Position numbers and translations under genes: made by a program. A stretch of 51,316 nt of DNA from Altibacter sp. (GTDB taxonomy: Bacteria; Bacteroidota; Bacteroidia; Flavobacteriales; Flavobacteriaceae), in NCBI GenBank assembly GCA_002696485.1, contig NZTP01000057.1, positions 1 to 51,316 on the forward strand, read 5' to 3'. Of this stretch, positions 26,635 through 34,705 are shown one piece after another. Position 1 is the first letter of the stretch. Each line of letters opens with the position of its first letter. Below the pieces are notes generated by a model. The model made no database searches. It was not told the DNA's origin and was given only the letters and a program-made list of their open reading frames with translations.

Positions 26635-27084
26635 ATGAGTTTACAGCAACAGGTTATGGACGCCATGAAGAAGGCGATGAAAGAAAAGGATACTGTTGCG
26701 CTTCAAGCACTGCGTGCTGTAAAGTCGGGGATTTTATTAGCCCAAACTGAAAGTGGCGCAAAGGAAAGTATTTCTGATGCTGATGAGCTGAAACTACTTC
26801 AAAAGCTGGTAAAACAACGAAAAGACAGTGCTGCCATCTATATGGAGCAAGGGCGCGCCGATCTTGCCGAGCCTGAATTGGCAGAGGCAGCTGTGATCGA
26901 ACAGTTTTTACCTGAGCAACTTAGTGAAGAAGAAGTGGCAAAAATAGTGAATGAGATCATCGCTCAAACCGGGGCGACCTCGATGAAAGACATGGGTAAG
27001 GTAATGGGTATGGCGAACAGTCAACTGGCAGGAAAGGCAGACGGAAAAACCATTTCGACAGTAGTAAAAAAAAGATTGTCATAA
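26635..27084 (+). CDS. GatB/YqeY domain protein
   Basis: A 149-aa protein of the YqeY family, related to the tRNA-binding tail of the amidotransferase GatB. Signatures are 'QQQVMDAMKKAMKEKD', 'ALRAVKSGILLAQTE', 'EAAVIEQFLPEQLSEEEVAK' and 'DMGKVMGMANSQLAGKADG'. A role in tRNA-dependent processes is suspected for the family but not proven. It follows ftsZ after a terminator and precedes tRNA-Arg by seven bases, a neighbourhood common in flavobacteria. A weak -7-like TATCTTCG is at 26607-26614. Confidence 0.93.
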   Translation: MSLQQQVMDAMKKAMKEKDTVALQALRAVKSGILLAQTESGAKESISDADELKLLQKLVKQRKDSAAIYMEQGRADLAEPELAEAAVIEQFLPEQLSEEEVAKIVNEIIAQTGATSMKDMGKVMGMANSQLAGKADGKTISTVVKKRLS

Positions 27085-27091
27085 AGTATAA

Positions 27092-27165
27092 GGCCGCGTG
27101 GCGCAACTGAATAGCGCATCAGATTTCGGCTCTGAGGGTTGGGGGTTTGAATCCCTCCGCGGTCA
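27092..27165 (+). tRNA. tRNA-Arg (anticodon TCG)
   Basis: The sequence folds as a full cloverleaf. Acceptor GGCCGCG (27092-27098) pairs with CGCGGTC (27158-27164) with one G-U. The D arm is GCGC/GCGC, the anticodon stem TCAGA/TCTGA has loop TTTCGGC giving anticodon TCG, the variable region is GGGTT, and the T arm GGGGG/CCCTC has loop TTTGAAT. The discriminator is A and CCA is not encoded. It reads CGA codons. Confidence 0.93.
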
Positions 27166-27175
27166 CTACAAGCAC

Positions 27176-27207
27176 AAAGTTCTGCAATGAAAATTGCAGA
27201 ACTTTTT
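27176..27207 (+). terminator. Terminator after tRNA-Arg
   Basis: A perfect 13-bp stem (27176-27188 with 27193-27205), GAAA loop and T residues, 10 bases after the tRNA end. It probably terminates a yqeY-tRNA transcript. Confidence 0.85.
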
Positions 27208-27228
27208 GTTTTCGGAAGAAAACGAAGC

Positions 27229-27422
27229 TTGCTTCAGTTTTGGAGAGAAAACAAAAAGTGCAAGGCGAATGCCTTGCGAACTTTGTATTTGCAAAGGGGA
27301 GTGTTTTTTGGGATCTGTAATCCCTTGTTGCTTCAGTTTTGGAGAGAAAACAAAAAGTGCAAGGCGAATGCCTTGCGAACATTGTATTTGCAAAGGGGAG
27401 TGTTTTTTGGGATCTGTAATCC
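27229..27422 (+). repeat. Two-copy tandem repeat, 99-bp period
   Basis: Copies at 27229-27323 and 27328-27422 are identical over 95 bases except for one base (T27282 versus A27381). Each contains a 7-bp perfect hairpin GCAAGGC-GAAT-GCCTTGC (first copy 27260-27277). Because 99 is a multiple of three, reading frames stay open through both copies, but the encoded peptides look random and one frame overlaps the tRNA. The near identity implies a recent duplication. No known element is recognised. Confidence 0.85.
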
Positions 27423-27745
27423 GTGTTTGATGCTGCTTTTTATTTCAGAAAACAAAATTCGTTGCATGAGTTCCACGCGTAAGACAATGGACAGGTGCAC
27501 CAAGGTGGGATACTGTTTTTTAGAGGTATTTTGTTACAAAAAATGCGTTTTGAGATACTGCGTTTAAACCCTAAGAGGTATTTTTAAACCGAAATAATTG
27601 GTAGGATCACCTCGTATGGGTTTTAGTTAGTTTACAGGTGACTTTTACGGTTATTTTAAAAAATTCAATCAATTTGGTAGACTTGAATTTTTTTGTTTCA
27701 TTGGTTGTAAGCCAAAGCCTCTTTGCTTTTGCAAAGAGGCTTTTT
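27423..27745. other. Gene-free stretch with two terminator-like inverted repeats
   Basis: No convincing coding frame. A diverged duplication seems present: 'GATACTG...AGAGGTATTTT' occurs around 27510-27533 and again around 27553-27585. Inverted repeat AAAAAATTCAA (27658-27668) with TTGAATTTTTT (27683-27693) and a strong hairpin at 27714-27743 lie before the AraC gene, which is transcribed toward this region. Confidence 0.5.
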
Positions 27746-27747
27746 TT
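27714..27747. terminator. Strong hairpin downstream of the AraC gene
   Basis: AAAGCCTCTTTGC (27714-27726), loop TTTT, GCAAAGAGGCTTT (27731-27743): 13 bp perfect. The T-run (to 27747) is on the plus strand, so it terminates plus-strand transcription best. It may also end the minus-strand AraC transcript, whose stop is at 27746. Confidence 0.7.
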
Positions 27748-28777
27748 ATTTGCTTCGCAGCAGATTGCGATTTTTTTGCCTAAATTCTGAAGGCGTAATA
27801 CCGTACTGCTCTTTGAATACTTTAGAGAAATAACTTTTACTTGACAATCCAATTTTCTCTACAATTTCTGAAATGTTTAATTGCGTTGAAATGAGCAGGT
27901 GTTTCGCTAAACCAAGACGACTTTTTTGAATATAGCTATTCACCGTACTACCATACAAATACTTGAAACCTTCTTGTAATTTGTTAACATTGAGTCCAAT
28001 CTCTTCGGCCAATGAATCAATGGTTTCGGGTTGTGAGAGATTCATGTCGATTTTCCCTGCTACCTTCTCGATCAAATTAATCTCATGCTCTCGTAAGAGG
28101 GAGCGTTTACCTGCATCTTTGAGGTCATCATGATATTGGAGTACCAGATACGTGAGTATCTGATAGGCTTTTCCTTCCAAAAAAATGCGTCTAATAAAGT
28201 CATTATTCTCAAACGTATCTATTTTTCTGAAAAGATCTGCAATTTGTAAACTGTAGAAACCGGCATAATAAAAAGGATTGCTAGCCTTAGAGTCCATAAA
28301 GAGCTCTTTCAACTTAGGGTCAAGATTGCGCAATTCACAATCCATCTTTTCCTGAAATTTTTCACGATCGATCTCAAGACTACTCACTTTTATCTTTTGC
28401 TGGCCCTTAAACTGAAGGATATGTCCGTTATAGCTTTTGCTTGCAACAATAGAACTTTGATACTGATCGATCTCGTTGTAGGAAGATTCATCTTCAAAGC
28501 GATGAAGTAATTCTCCGCTTAAACAAAACAAAAATTTAAGCGGATGCACCTTACTGACTATAAAATGGATCTCCAGATCTTCATGAAACGTACATTCATA
28601 AATTATGAGTCCGAAACCACCGTGAAAATTAATACCTCGAATGGTTCCTGTTCCGCAATGGTCGGGAATACGAACGTAATACTCGCCGCAATTCTCTTCA
28701 TATGTGGTGTCAAGTGCTTCGGCGATATCCCTAATCACCTCATACAGAGGCAATGATTTTACCGTAATTTGATTCAA
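27746..28777 (-). CDS. AraC-family transcriptional regulator
   Basis: A 343-aa cytoplasmic regulator. The C-terminal ~100 residues carry the double helix-turn-helix of the AraC family ('ETIDSLAEEIGLNVNKLQEG', 'ARHL'-like 'LAKHLLISTQLNISEIVEKI', 'SSKSYFSKVFKEQYGITPSE'). The N-terminal ~230 residues resemble a cupin-like sensing half ('FHGGFGLIIYECTFHEDLEI', 'PLKFLFCLSGELLHRFEDES'). No signal peptide or membrane segment. Ligand and targets are unknown, and no obvious target gene is adjacent. The 5' region up to 28939 is shared with a divergent gene. Confidence 0.88.
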   Translation of the reverse strand: MNQITVKSLPLYEVIRDIAEALDTTYEENCGEYYVRIPDHCGTGTIRGINFHGGFGLIIYECTFHEDLEIHFIVSKVHPLKFLFCLSGELLHRFEDESSYNEIDQYQSSIVASKSYNGHILQFKGQQKIKVSSLEIDREKFQEKMDCELRNLDPKLKELFMDSKASNPFYYAGFYSLQIADLFRKIDTFENNDFIRRIFLEGKAYQILTYLVLQYHDDLKDAGKRSLLREHEINLIEKVAGKIDMNLSQPETIDSLAEEIGLNVNKLQEGFKYLYGSTVNSYIQKSRLGLAKHLLISTQLNISEIVEKIGLSSKSYFSKVFKEQYGITPSEFRQKNRNLLRSK

Positions 28778-28939
28778 AGTCTTTTTGTTTAACCTAAAAG
28801 TACAATTTTATTTTTTATGGTAAATTTTTCGTGATAGGGCCCGCTTAATCTAGCCTATGCATGTGCAATTTTAAATTCCCGAAAATCCTTTCAGAAAAAA
28901 CAAAAATGTGTATTTTCACTTTTTCAGAAATACTATAGT

Positions 28940-29470
28940 ATGAACAGAATTTTAGGAATAGGATCGCGAATTGAACACCCCGACCACGGTAAAGGAGTAA
29001 TTACCAATGTTACCTCACAAATGTATTGGGTGACATTTATGGATAAAGGTCTTGAAACTATTGCGACAGATGCTGATTTCACTGTGATCGAGGCGGTAGA
29101 AGGCGAGGTGGATACAGTGAGCTTTTACGAAGTAGAAAAAAGCCTTCGGGAGATCTTGAAAAAATGGAGTGATGCCAGTGAGATCGTACCTATAGCCGAC
29201 AAATTTCGAGGGGGAACAATGGTCCTTCAGCCTAAAGACAGTAGCCTTTCCAATAAGGAAATACCTATTGAAACCTTTTTTCATAAGATCGTAATGCTTC
29301 GTGACAGGTTGCGCGTAATGGAGCAGAAAATCAATGCTAGTAAAGTACTCGATGACCAATATAAAATTGACCTTCAGCAATATATTACACGTTGTTATGG
29401 TAGCTTAACTACTTTTAACGTGCTTTTTAAAAATCAATCACAACAATTCAAAGGCGAAAGCTCCAAGTAA
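28940..29470 (+). CDS. Conserved hypothetical protein with Tudor/KOW-like N terminus
   Basis: A 176-aa soluble protein. Residues ~5-45 ('GIGSRIEHPDHGKGVITNVT', 'WVTFMDKGLETI') follow the H-x-x-x-G-x-G-x-V pattern of the small beta-barrels at the end of UvrD/PcrA helicases and in CarD, which bind RNA polymerase. The rest is helical, with 'EVEKSLREILKKWSDASEIV' and a conserved-looking 'KIVMLRDRLRVMEQKINASK'. The function is unknown; RNA polymerase or nucleic-acid contact is an inference from the fold resemblance. It is followed after 21 bases by the Bax-inhibitor-type gene and is probably co-transcribed. Confidence 0.8.
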   Translation: MNRILGIGSRIEHPDHGKGVITNVTSQMYWVTFMDKGLETIATDADFTVIEAVEGEVDTVSFYEVEKSLREILKKWSDASEIVPIADKFRGGTMVLQPKDSSLSNKEIPIETFFHKIVMLRDRLRVMEQKINASKVLDDQYKIDLQQYITRCYGSLTTFNVLFKNQSQQFKGESSK

Positions 29471-29491
29471 ATGTAACCAACTTAATTTCCC

Positions 29492-30202
29492 ATGGAAGAA
29501 CTACAACAACAACCCACGTACCCAACCATTGTTACCCTTAGTGATGAAAAACGCGTCGCTTTTTATAAAAAGACGTATACACATCTTGCGTTAGCTGTAT
29601 TACTCTTTGTGTTGGTAGAAATGATTTTCTTTCAGATTCCTGCTTTGCTGAAATTTGCTCTTTCCCTAACCGAAGGTTGGCTGTGGTTATTGATGCTGGG
29701 AGGATTCATGCTGGTGACCAATTATGCTGAAAAAATGGCGCTTACCAATCATGACAAGAATAAGCAGTATCTCGCTCTGTTGTTATACGTAGTTGCGGAA
29801 GCTTTTATTTTTATTCCTCTCATTTTTATGGCGATGATGATTGCGGAAGACGGTGGGATGGAGATACTCAATCAAGCAGCCATTCTAACATTATCCTTAT
29901 TCTCCGGACTCTCAGCCGTGGTGCTGTTAACCAAAAAAGATTTTTCTTTTTTAAAATCCATTTTGGCGATCGGATTCTTCATTGCATTGGGTTTAATCGT
30001 GGCTGGCGTACTATTTGGTTTCAATTTAGGCCTTTGGTTTAGTGTTGGCATGGTGGTACTGGCTTCAGGATCCATATTATACCAAACGTCCAATATGGTA
30101 CATCGGTACAGTGAAGATCAATACGTAGCTGCATCATTAGGTCTGTTCGCATCCCTCATGTTATTGTTTTGGTACATTTTAAGTATTCTCTCTAGGGATT
30201 GA
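29492..30202 (+). CDS. Bax inhibitor-1 / YccA-type membrane protein
   Basis: A 236-aa polytopic inner-membrane protein with about seven hydrophobic segments after a soluble N-terminal ~30 residues. Features of the BI-1 family are 'FYKKTYTHLALAVLLFVLVE', 'YVVAEAFIFIPLIFMAMM', the mid-protein 'SGLSAVVLLTKKDFSFL' and the C-terminal 'LYQTSNMVHRYSEDQYVAAS' with the acidic residues thought to gate a pH-sensitive calcium leak. The bacterial role is unclear; some members control the FtsH protease. Start at ATG 29492. Confidence 0.88.
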   Translation: MEELQQQPTYPTIVTLSDEKRVAFYKKTYTHLALAVLLFVLVEMIFFQIPALLKFALSLTEGWLWLLMLGGFMLVTNYAEKMALTNHDKNKQYLALLLYVVAEAFIFIPLIFMAMMIAEDGGMEILNQAAILTLSLFSGLSAVVLLTKKDFSFLKSILAIGFFIALGLIVAGVLFGFNLGLWFSVGMVVLASGSILYQTSNMVHRYSEDQYVAASLGLFASLMLLFWYILSILSRD

Positions 30203-30297
30203 TACTTTGGTAGTATGTACTAAAATTGCTAAATAAAACGTTTACATTCAGACATATAGTTTGAGTGATAATCGACTGAACCCTTACAACATCCCAA

Positions 30298-31140
30298 ATG
30301 TGTATGATGCTACTGTTACAAGCCGACGAGAATGCAGCATGGCTCGCACCTTACGCCTATACTATTGTCTTGTTAGGGATAGCATTCTTTTTGTTCAGGG
30401 TGTTTGAGAACTGGTATGCCAATCAGTTTAACAGACCCCTGTATCGCCATTACTTTGTTTACAAAAGGCTGTCTGCATCACAACTTCGGATCCTGGAAGA
30501 GGAATTTACCTTTTACAATAAGCTATCTTCAAAACACAAGCGTCAATTTCAGCACAGGATGGTAACCTTCCTAGGGGATAAAAAATTTGTAGGGCGAGAC
30601 CAACTTGTGGTCAAAGAGCGTATGAAGGTATTGATTGCGGCTATGGGATGTATGCTTAGTTTCGGAAGAAAGAATTATGAATATTCATTGATCGATTATA
30701 TCCTGTTATATCCGAATGAATTTTACAGCACTATGAACAATGCATATCACAAAGGTGAGTTCAATCCGCGGGAGCGCGCCCTCGTGCTTTCATGGAGTGA
30801 TTTTGAAAATGGGTATAAGATCACAGACGATAACCTGAATTTGGGCATACATGAATTTATGCATGCCATGCAACTCGAATCCTTAAAAAGTCGGGATCTG
30901 GATTCTTCACGCTTTGGGAAACAGTTCCAAAAGATTCTTCAACAGCTCACACAACAGGAAGTAAAAGATAAGCTTGATGAAACACGATATTTTAGAGCGT
31001 ATGCATTTACCAATCAATACGAGTTTATGGCAGTGCTCACCGAATATTTTATAGAATCGCCGGGTGATTTTAAAATGCACTTTCCTAAACTTTATCAACA
31101 CACACGACAACTCCTAAATTTTAATTTTGCCGGCTATTAG
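30298..31140 (+). CDS. Membrane-anchored zinc metallopeptidase, MtfA-like
   Basis: A 280-aa protein. One N-terminal membrane segment at about 18-36 ('YAYTIVLLGIAFFLFRVF') is followed by a domain with 'LSSKHKRQFQHRMVTFLGDK' and the zinc motif HEFMH at 185-189 ('NLGIHEFMHAMQLESLKSRD'). A downstream 'ANQYEFMAVLTEYFIESP' places the third ligand (Glu). This is the pattern of M90/MtfA peptidases, which in E. coli act with the regulator Mlc. ATGs at 30298, 30304 and 30307 are all possible starts. It stands alone, between the BI-1 gene and a convergent secreted-protein gene. Confidence 0.85.
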   Translation: MCMMLLLQADENAAWLAPYAYTIVLLGIAFFLFRVFENWYANQFNRPLYRHYFVYKRLSASQLRILEEEFTFYNKLSSKHKRQFQHRMVTFLGDKKFVGRDQLVVKERMKVLIAAMGCMLSFGRKNYEYSLIDYILLYPNEFYSTMNNAYHKGEFNPRERALVLSWSDFENGYKITDDNLNLGIHEFMHAMQLESLKSRDLDSSRFGKQFQKILQQLTQQEVKDKLDETRYFRAYAFTNQYEFMAVLTEYFIESPGDFKMHFPKLYQHTRQLLNFNFAGY

Positions 31141-31144
31141 AAAA

Positions 31145-31172
31145 GGGTAGCATATCCAAAGCAACGCTACCC
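31145..31172 (-). terminator. Hairpin between convergent genes
   Basis: GGGTAGC (31145-31151) and GCTACCC (31166-31172) pair around a 14-base loop. On the minus strand TTTT follows, so it fits as terminator of the secreted-propeller gene. Confidence 0.55.
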
Positions 31173-31194
31173 CGGGATATTTCCATTTTATTAT

Positions 31195-32319
31195 TTATTT
31201 CTTTTTCACCAGCACCCGTTGTTGCGAGCGCACGCCCTCTTGCATTCCTGTAAGTATATAGACCCCTTCGGTAAGATTAGAAGCGTCCCAAATAGTGGTT
31301 TCTGAAAGTACAATGGTTTCTACGAACGTCCCGGAAATTGAATAGACATTCAAGTGTGAATAACCGGAAAGCATGGGCATATTCAACCGAAATTTAGTTC
31401 CTATCGTGGGGAGTACGAAGGTTTTTTTTTCAATCGTTGAAGGTATTGAAAGAGGAATGTCTTCGCGTATTACAATGGCATTGGGTGTTGTCAAAGGACC
31501 ACTCTCTATAAAATTCTCTATAAAATTATAATTGCTGTCGTACCGTTTCACGGTTCCGTCACCCCCATTACCAATAAGAATGTCGCCATTAGGAAAGAAA
31601 GCAACACCTTCGGGGCCGCTAAGACCTGTTATAAGGTCTTCGATAAAATTTCCCGATGCATCATATCTCTTTATAATACCATTGTTATAACTAAACACGA
31701 TCATGTTCCCTGACGCTTCGAAAAAGATATTGGTAGGACCGTTTAAGCCACTGTCAATAAAAAGCCCCATGTCTGCACCCGTAGTGCCATTAAATTTTCG
31801 AACGGTCGATTCAGAATAAGAAGAAACATACAGATCTCCGGCACTGTCCCAAGCCATGCCAATACTTCTGGGAACACCTATTGCAGTAAATTCACCCTCA
31901 AAGGTTCCTTCAAGCGAATAACGAAGTACTTTATTGTTGGTAGTATCCCATTGGATAACGTATAGGAGACCGTCTGGTCCTACCTTCATACGTGTAGGTC
32001 CGCCTAGACCTTCAGCGAAGTTAGAGATGAAATCTCCGGTAGCCCAATCGTGTTTTGAGATGATTCCGGCAGTACTGAGATTGGAAATAAGTACTGCTTC
32101 TTCATCTTCTAAGAATATAATATCCTGTGGCCATACGATCCCGTCATTTTCCGAAGTTATCAAGGCTCCTAAAAATGTTCCGTCGGCGTCGAACTTGGCA
32201 ATTTGCCATGGACCTACGTTGAAATTGCCCGCATCGCTTACGTAAACTGCCATTTCCTGCCCATAGAGCATTAGGCCTGTAATCAAATATACAATGGAAA
32301 GTAAAAGATTGTTTTTCAT
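31195..32319 (-). CDS. Secreted NHL-like beta-propeller protein with type IX sorting domain
   Basis: A 374-aa protein. A Sec signal peptide is at about 1-20 (MKNNLLLSIVYLITGLMLYG, cut before QEMAV). About six repeats of roughly 40-45 residues follow with the pattern 'G-N/D-hydrophobic-V/I-x-R/K-Y/F-D/N-x-x-G' ('NGIIKRYDASGNFIEDLITG', 'DGTVKRYDSNYNFIENFIES'), as in NHL or six-bladed propellers. The last ~75 residues form a type IX (PorSS) C-terminal sorting domain: 'HLNVYSISGTFVETIVLSET', 'WDASNLTEGVYILT', 'VLVKKK'. The likely fate is export across the outer membrane and surface attachment or release. Function beyond that is unknown. Confidence 0.88.
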   Translation of the reverse strand: MKNNLLLSIVYLITGLMLYGQEMAVYVSDAGNFNVGPWQIAKFDADGTFLGALITSENDGIVWPQDIIFLEDEEAVLISNLSTAGIISKHDWATGDFISNFAEGLGGPTRMKVGPDGLLYVIQWDTTNNKVLRYSLEGTFEGEFTAIGVPRSIGMAWDSAGDLYVSSYSESTVRKFNGTTGADMGLFIDSGLNGPTNIFFEASGNMIVFSYNNGIIKRYDASGNFIEDLITGLSGPEGVAFFPNGDILIGNGGDGTVKRYDSNYNFIENFIESGPLTTPNAIVIREDIPLSIPSTIEKKTFVLPTIGTKFRLNMPMLSGYSHLNVYSISGTFVETIVLSETTIWDASNLTEGVYILTGMQEGVRSQQRVLVKKK

Positions 32320-32402
32320 GACTTGTGCTTTTTAAGAGTTCTATGGCACGAATGTCGATATCCCTGGTATATAAAGGGTACAATCTTATAAAAGTTAACC
32401 CA

Positions 32403-33491
32403 TTAGGATGCGTTTTGGTCCTTGTATTGAGACGGGGTACATTGATGCTTCTTTTTGAAGGCTTTGTAGAAAGTAGCTTTGTTATTAAACCCTACGTCGA
32501 AATATATAGACTTTACGTATTGGTTTGAATCCTTCTGAAGCAGACGTTCTGCCTCTTCCAAGCGATATTCGTTTACAAAGTGATTGAAGCTTTTTCCGGC
32601 TTTCTTATTGATCACCTTCGACAATAAATGTGTGGAAAATCCAACCTGATCGGCCAAATGTACCAATCGCAGCTCGTTATCAAGATAGGGTTTTTCTCGT
32701 TTCATATAAGCGGTAAGATGGTCGAAGAACTCATTGAGTAGGGAGTTTTCGAACGATTCGTCTTTGTTGCGTATGGGTAGGAATAATTCAGCAAAGAGCG
32801 CTCCGTCAAAGATGCGGGGTTCTTTAATAATGAAATAGCCAATAGTATATATAGAAAGCGTCATCATTGCAGAGATCATATAGTCCCATTCGCTGTTAAA
32901 GAATTGAAAATTGACCAATACATAATATGAAACGTACGAAAGAAGAAACAAGCCGTAGAGGCTTAATAGAACCAATGCCCACCGATGTCGTACCTTCTTA
33001 TATTCTGTCTCGGGAGATGTGTGGACTCTTATTTTTTTCGCAATAAGGAAACAATAAACTCCCATGTGGGCCGCAATCCCCCAGTAGGCGCCTACAAACC
33101 AGCGTAAAGGGATTTCAGTATCGGTCCAACCGGTTAAACGCAGCCAAAGCACTAAGGTAGGCACTACCGCAATAAGTGCCGGTATAAAATGCATCCAATA
33201 ATTCGTGGTAATCTTTGCCTGATATAGGTTTAAAAAATACCGATAGAGCAGTGGTCCGGACGCAAAATAGCATACCGGGGGCAGGAATATGAAATAGGGG
33301 TATATGCGTTCATAGCGAGTCCAAAATAATACATATTGGAATAGAATAACAGCAAAGGCTAAAAGAAGGAATGCAATTGGATGGTTCTTTTTCTGTCCAC
33401 TAGTAATCAATACGGTGAACAAGAATAATCCCATGGCAACCGCAAATAGAAATAGGGACGTCCAAGTATCGAAGCTAGGTGTTGTCATCAC
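32403..33491 (-). CDS. Membrane-anchored AraC-family regulator
   Basis: A 362-aa protein. The N-terminal ~240 residues hold about seven hydrophobic helices ('LFLFAVAMGLFLFTVLITSG', 'PIAFLLLAFAVILFQYVLFW', 'WALVLLSLYGLFLLSYVSYY', and others). The C-terminal ~100 residues form the AraC double helix-turn-helix ('LVHLADQVGFSTHLLSKVIN', 'EAERLLQKDSNQYVKSIYFD', 'NNKATFYKAFKKKHQCTPSQ'). Such 7TM-AraC proteins are common in Bacteroidota and probably sense a membrane-side signal without a separate kinase. It precedes the propeller gene on the same strand by 83 bases, so that gene may be its target. Confidence 0.88.
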   Translation of the reverse strand: MMTTPSFDTWTSLFLFAVAMGLFLFTVLITSGQKKNHPIAFLLLAFAVILFQYVLFWTRYERIYPYFIFLPPVCYFASGPLLYRYFLNLYQAKITTNYWMHFIPALIAVVPTLVLWLRLTGWTDTEIPLRWFVGAYWGIAAHMGVYCFLIAKKIRVHTSPETEYKKVRHRWALVLLSLYGLFLLSYVSYYVLVNFQFFNSEWDYMISAMMTLSIYTIGYFIIKEPRIFDGALFAELFLPIRNKDESFENSLLNEFFDHLTAYMKREKPYLDNELRLVHLADQVGFSTHLLSKVINKKAGKSFNHFVNEYRLEEAERLLQKDSNQYVKSIYFDVGFNNKATFYKAFKKKHQCTPSQYKDQNAS

Positions 33492-33561
33492 AATGATCGC
33501 TAAAATAGTGCTCCTATTTTAAAATGGAGTGTATACTTATAAAAAGAAACCTTTTAAGTTC

Positions 33562-34224
33562 CTATCTGCTTACCAGATCCCGCAATCCTGAAATTGTCTC
33601 AACAGGGTTGGAACTTCCAAAAACATAGCTTCCTGCGACTAGCACATCGGCTCCCGCAGCAACAAGTTGTGCTGCATTGCTATTGGTTACGCCACCATCG
33701 ATCTCAATTTTGGTGGTTGCTCCTTTTTCTGAGATCATAGCGCGAAGTTGCTTTACTTTATCATACGTATTTTCAATAAAGCGCTGTCCTCCAAAACCGG
33801 GGTTCACGCTCATCATGCACACCAGATCGATGTCTACAATAGTATCGCGAAGTAATTCTACGGAAGTATGCGGATTCAAAGCCACGCCTGCCTTCATTCC
33901 TTCTGCTTTAATAGCTTGTAAGGTCCGGTGTAAATGTGTGGACGCTTCATAATGTACCGTCAGGGTGTCTGCACCCAGTAAGGCAAAATCTTTAATATAG
34001 CGTTGCGGTTCTACGATCATCAAATGTACGTCCAAAGGTTTCTTGGCATATCTGGAAATTGCTTCTATTACAGGCATTCCAAAGGATATATTAGGAACAA
34101 ACACCCCATCCATAACGTCCAAATGGAACCAGTCTGCATCGCTGGCATTCACCATGTCAATGTCACGTTGTAAGTTGGCAAAATCGGCAGCAAGGATCGA
34201 AGGGGCAATAAAGGTTTTGTTCAT
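33562..34224 (-). CDS. rpe: Ribulose-phosphate 3-epimerase
   Basis: A 220-aa TIM-barrel enzyme interconverting ribulose-5-P and xylulose-5-P in the pentose phosphate pathway. Metal and substrate motifs are 'APSILAADFANLQRDI', 'FHLDVMDGVFVPNISFG', 'DVHLMIVEPQRY', 'MMSVNPGFGGQRF' and 'KIEIDGGV'. The ATG overlaps the stop of the upstream BLUF gene in ATGA, so its translation is coupled to that photoreceptor gene. Confidence 0.97.
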   Translation of the reverse strand: MNKTFIAPSILAADFANLQRDIDMVNASDADWFHLDVMDGVFVPNISFGMPVIEAISRYAKKPLDVHLMIVEPQRYIKDFALLGADTLTVHYEASTHLHRTLQAIKAEGMKAGVALNPHTSVELLRDTIVDIDLVCMMSVNPGFGGQRFIENTYDKVKQLRAMISEKGATTKIEIDGGVTNSNAAQLVAAGADVLVAGSYVFGSSNPVETISGLRDLVSR

Positions 34225-34625
34225 ATCGCTAACAAAAAAGGATGGATCAATCGGTTAATTTTACTGGAAAAAGAAGTTTTGTTGTTGAAGACATCGAGAT
34301 AATTTTTAATCTCAGATAATTCTTTTTGAGTCTTCACGACGTTAAACTTCGAATTGTAAGTGCCAAAGATAGGTTTTTTAATAGGATGATGTATCAAGGT
34401 TTCAATTCGATCGTGACGGTGATCCTCACAAATTGTGTCAAAGAGCGTGGTGATTTGTTTTTTTTCACCCTCTAAGACCTGAAAGAAATTACCAAACCCG
34501 TAGAGTAGGATACCCGTGATGTTCTCATTCGTATTATGACGTTGGGTTTTAGCAAAGATTGCTTCTATTTCTTCCTCTGAGAGCCCTTGTCTCGCTTTAC
34601 TTACATAACAAATAGTATGGTTCAT
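34221..34625 (-). CDS. BLUF-domain blue-light photoreceptor, copy 1
   Basis: A 134-aa short-type BLUF protein that should bind flavin. The flavin-contact triad is present with canonical spacing: Tyr7 ('HTICYVSKA'), Asn31 (24 later, before 'ENITGILLY') and Gln49 (18 later, 'GNFFQVLEGE'). The beta-5 positions that are usually Trp and Met are Tyr90 and Ser92 ('FGTYNSKF'). About 40 C-terminal residues form capping helices. No effector domain is attached, so output must be through a partner. It lies 80 bases after copy 2 and overlaps rpe by four bases. A weak promoter-like TATCTTG is in the 80-base gap. Confidence 0.9.
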   Translation of the reverse strand: MNHTICYVSKARQGLSEEEIEAIFAKTQRHNTNENITGILLYGFGNFFQVLEGEKKQITTLFDTICEDHRHDRIETLIHHPIKKPIFGTYNSKFNVVKTQKELSEIKNYLDVFNNKTSFSSKINRLIHPFLLAI

Positions 34626-34705
34626 GGTAACGTTCGTTAGTTTTCAAGATACAAAAATGTAAGAAATTGTAAAAATCATGTATTCGCGTAGCAGCATTCA
34701 AAAAA

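Noticed and set aside
27229-27422. Possible CRISPR array
   Set aside because: Only two units, no distinct spacer between repeats, unit length about 95 bases, and no cas gene nearby.
27187-27567. 126-aa open frame (and others on both strands) across the 99-bp repeat
   Set aside because: The frame stays open only because the period is a multiple of three. It starts inside the tRNA terminator, has no family-like sequence, and equivalent frames exist on the other strand, one running into the tRNA.
27658-27693. AT-rich inverted repeat as a terminator
   Set aside because: The stem is almost all A-T with a 14-base loop; it is too weak to call, so only the hairpin at 27714 is listed.
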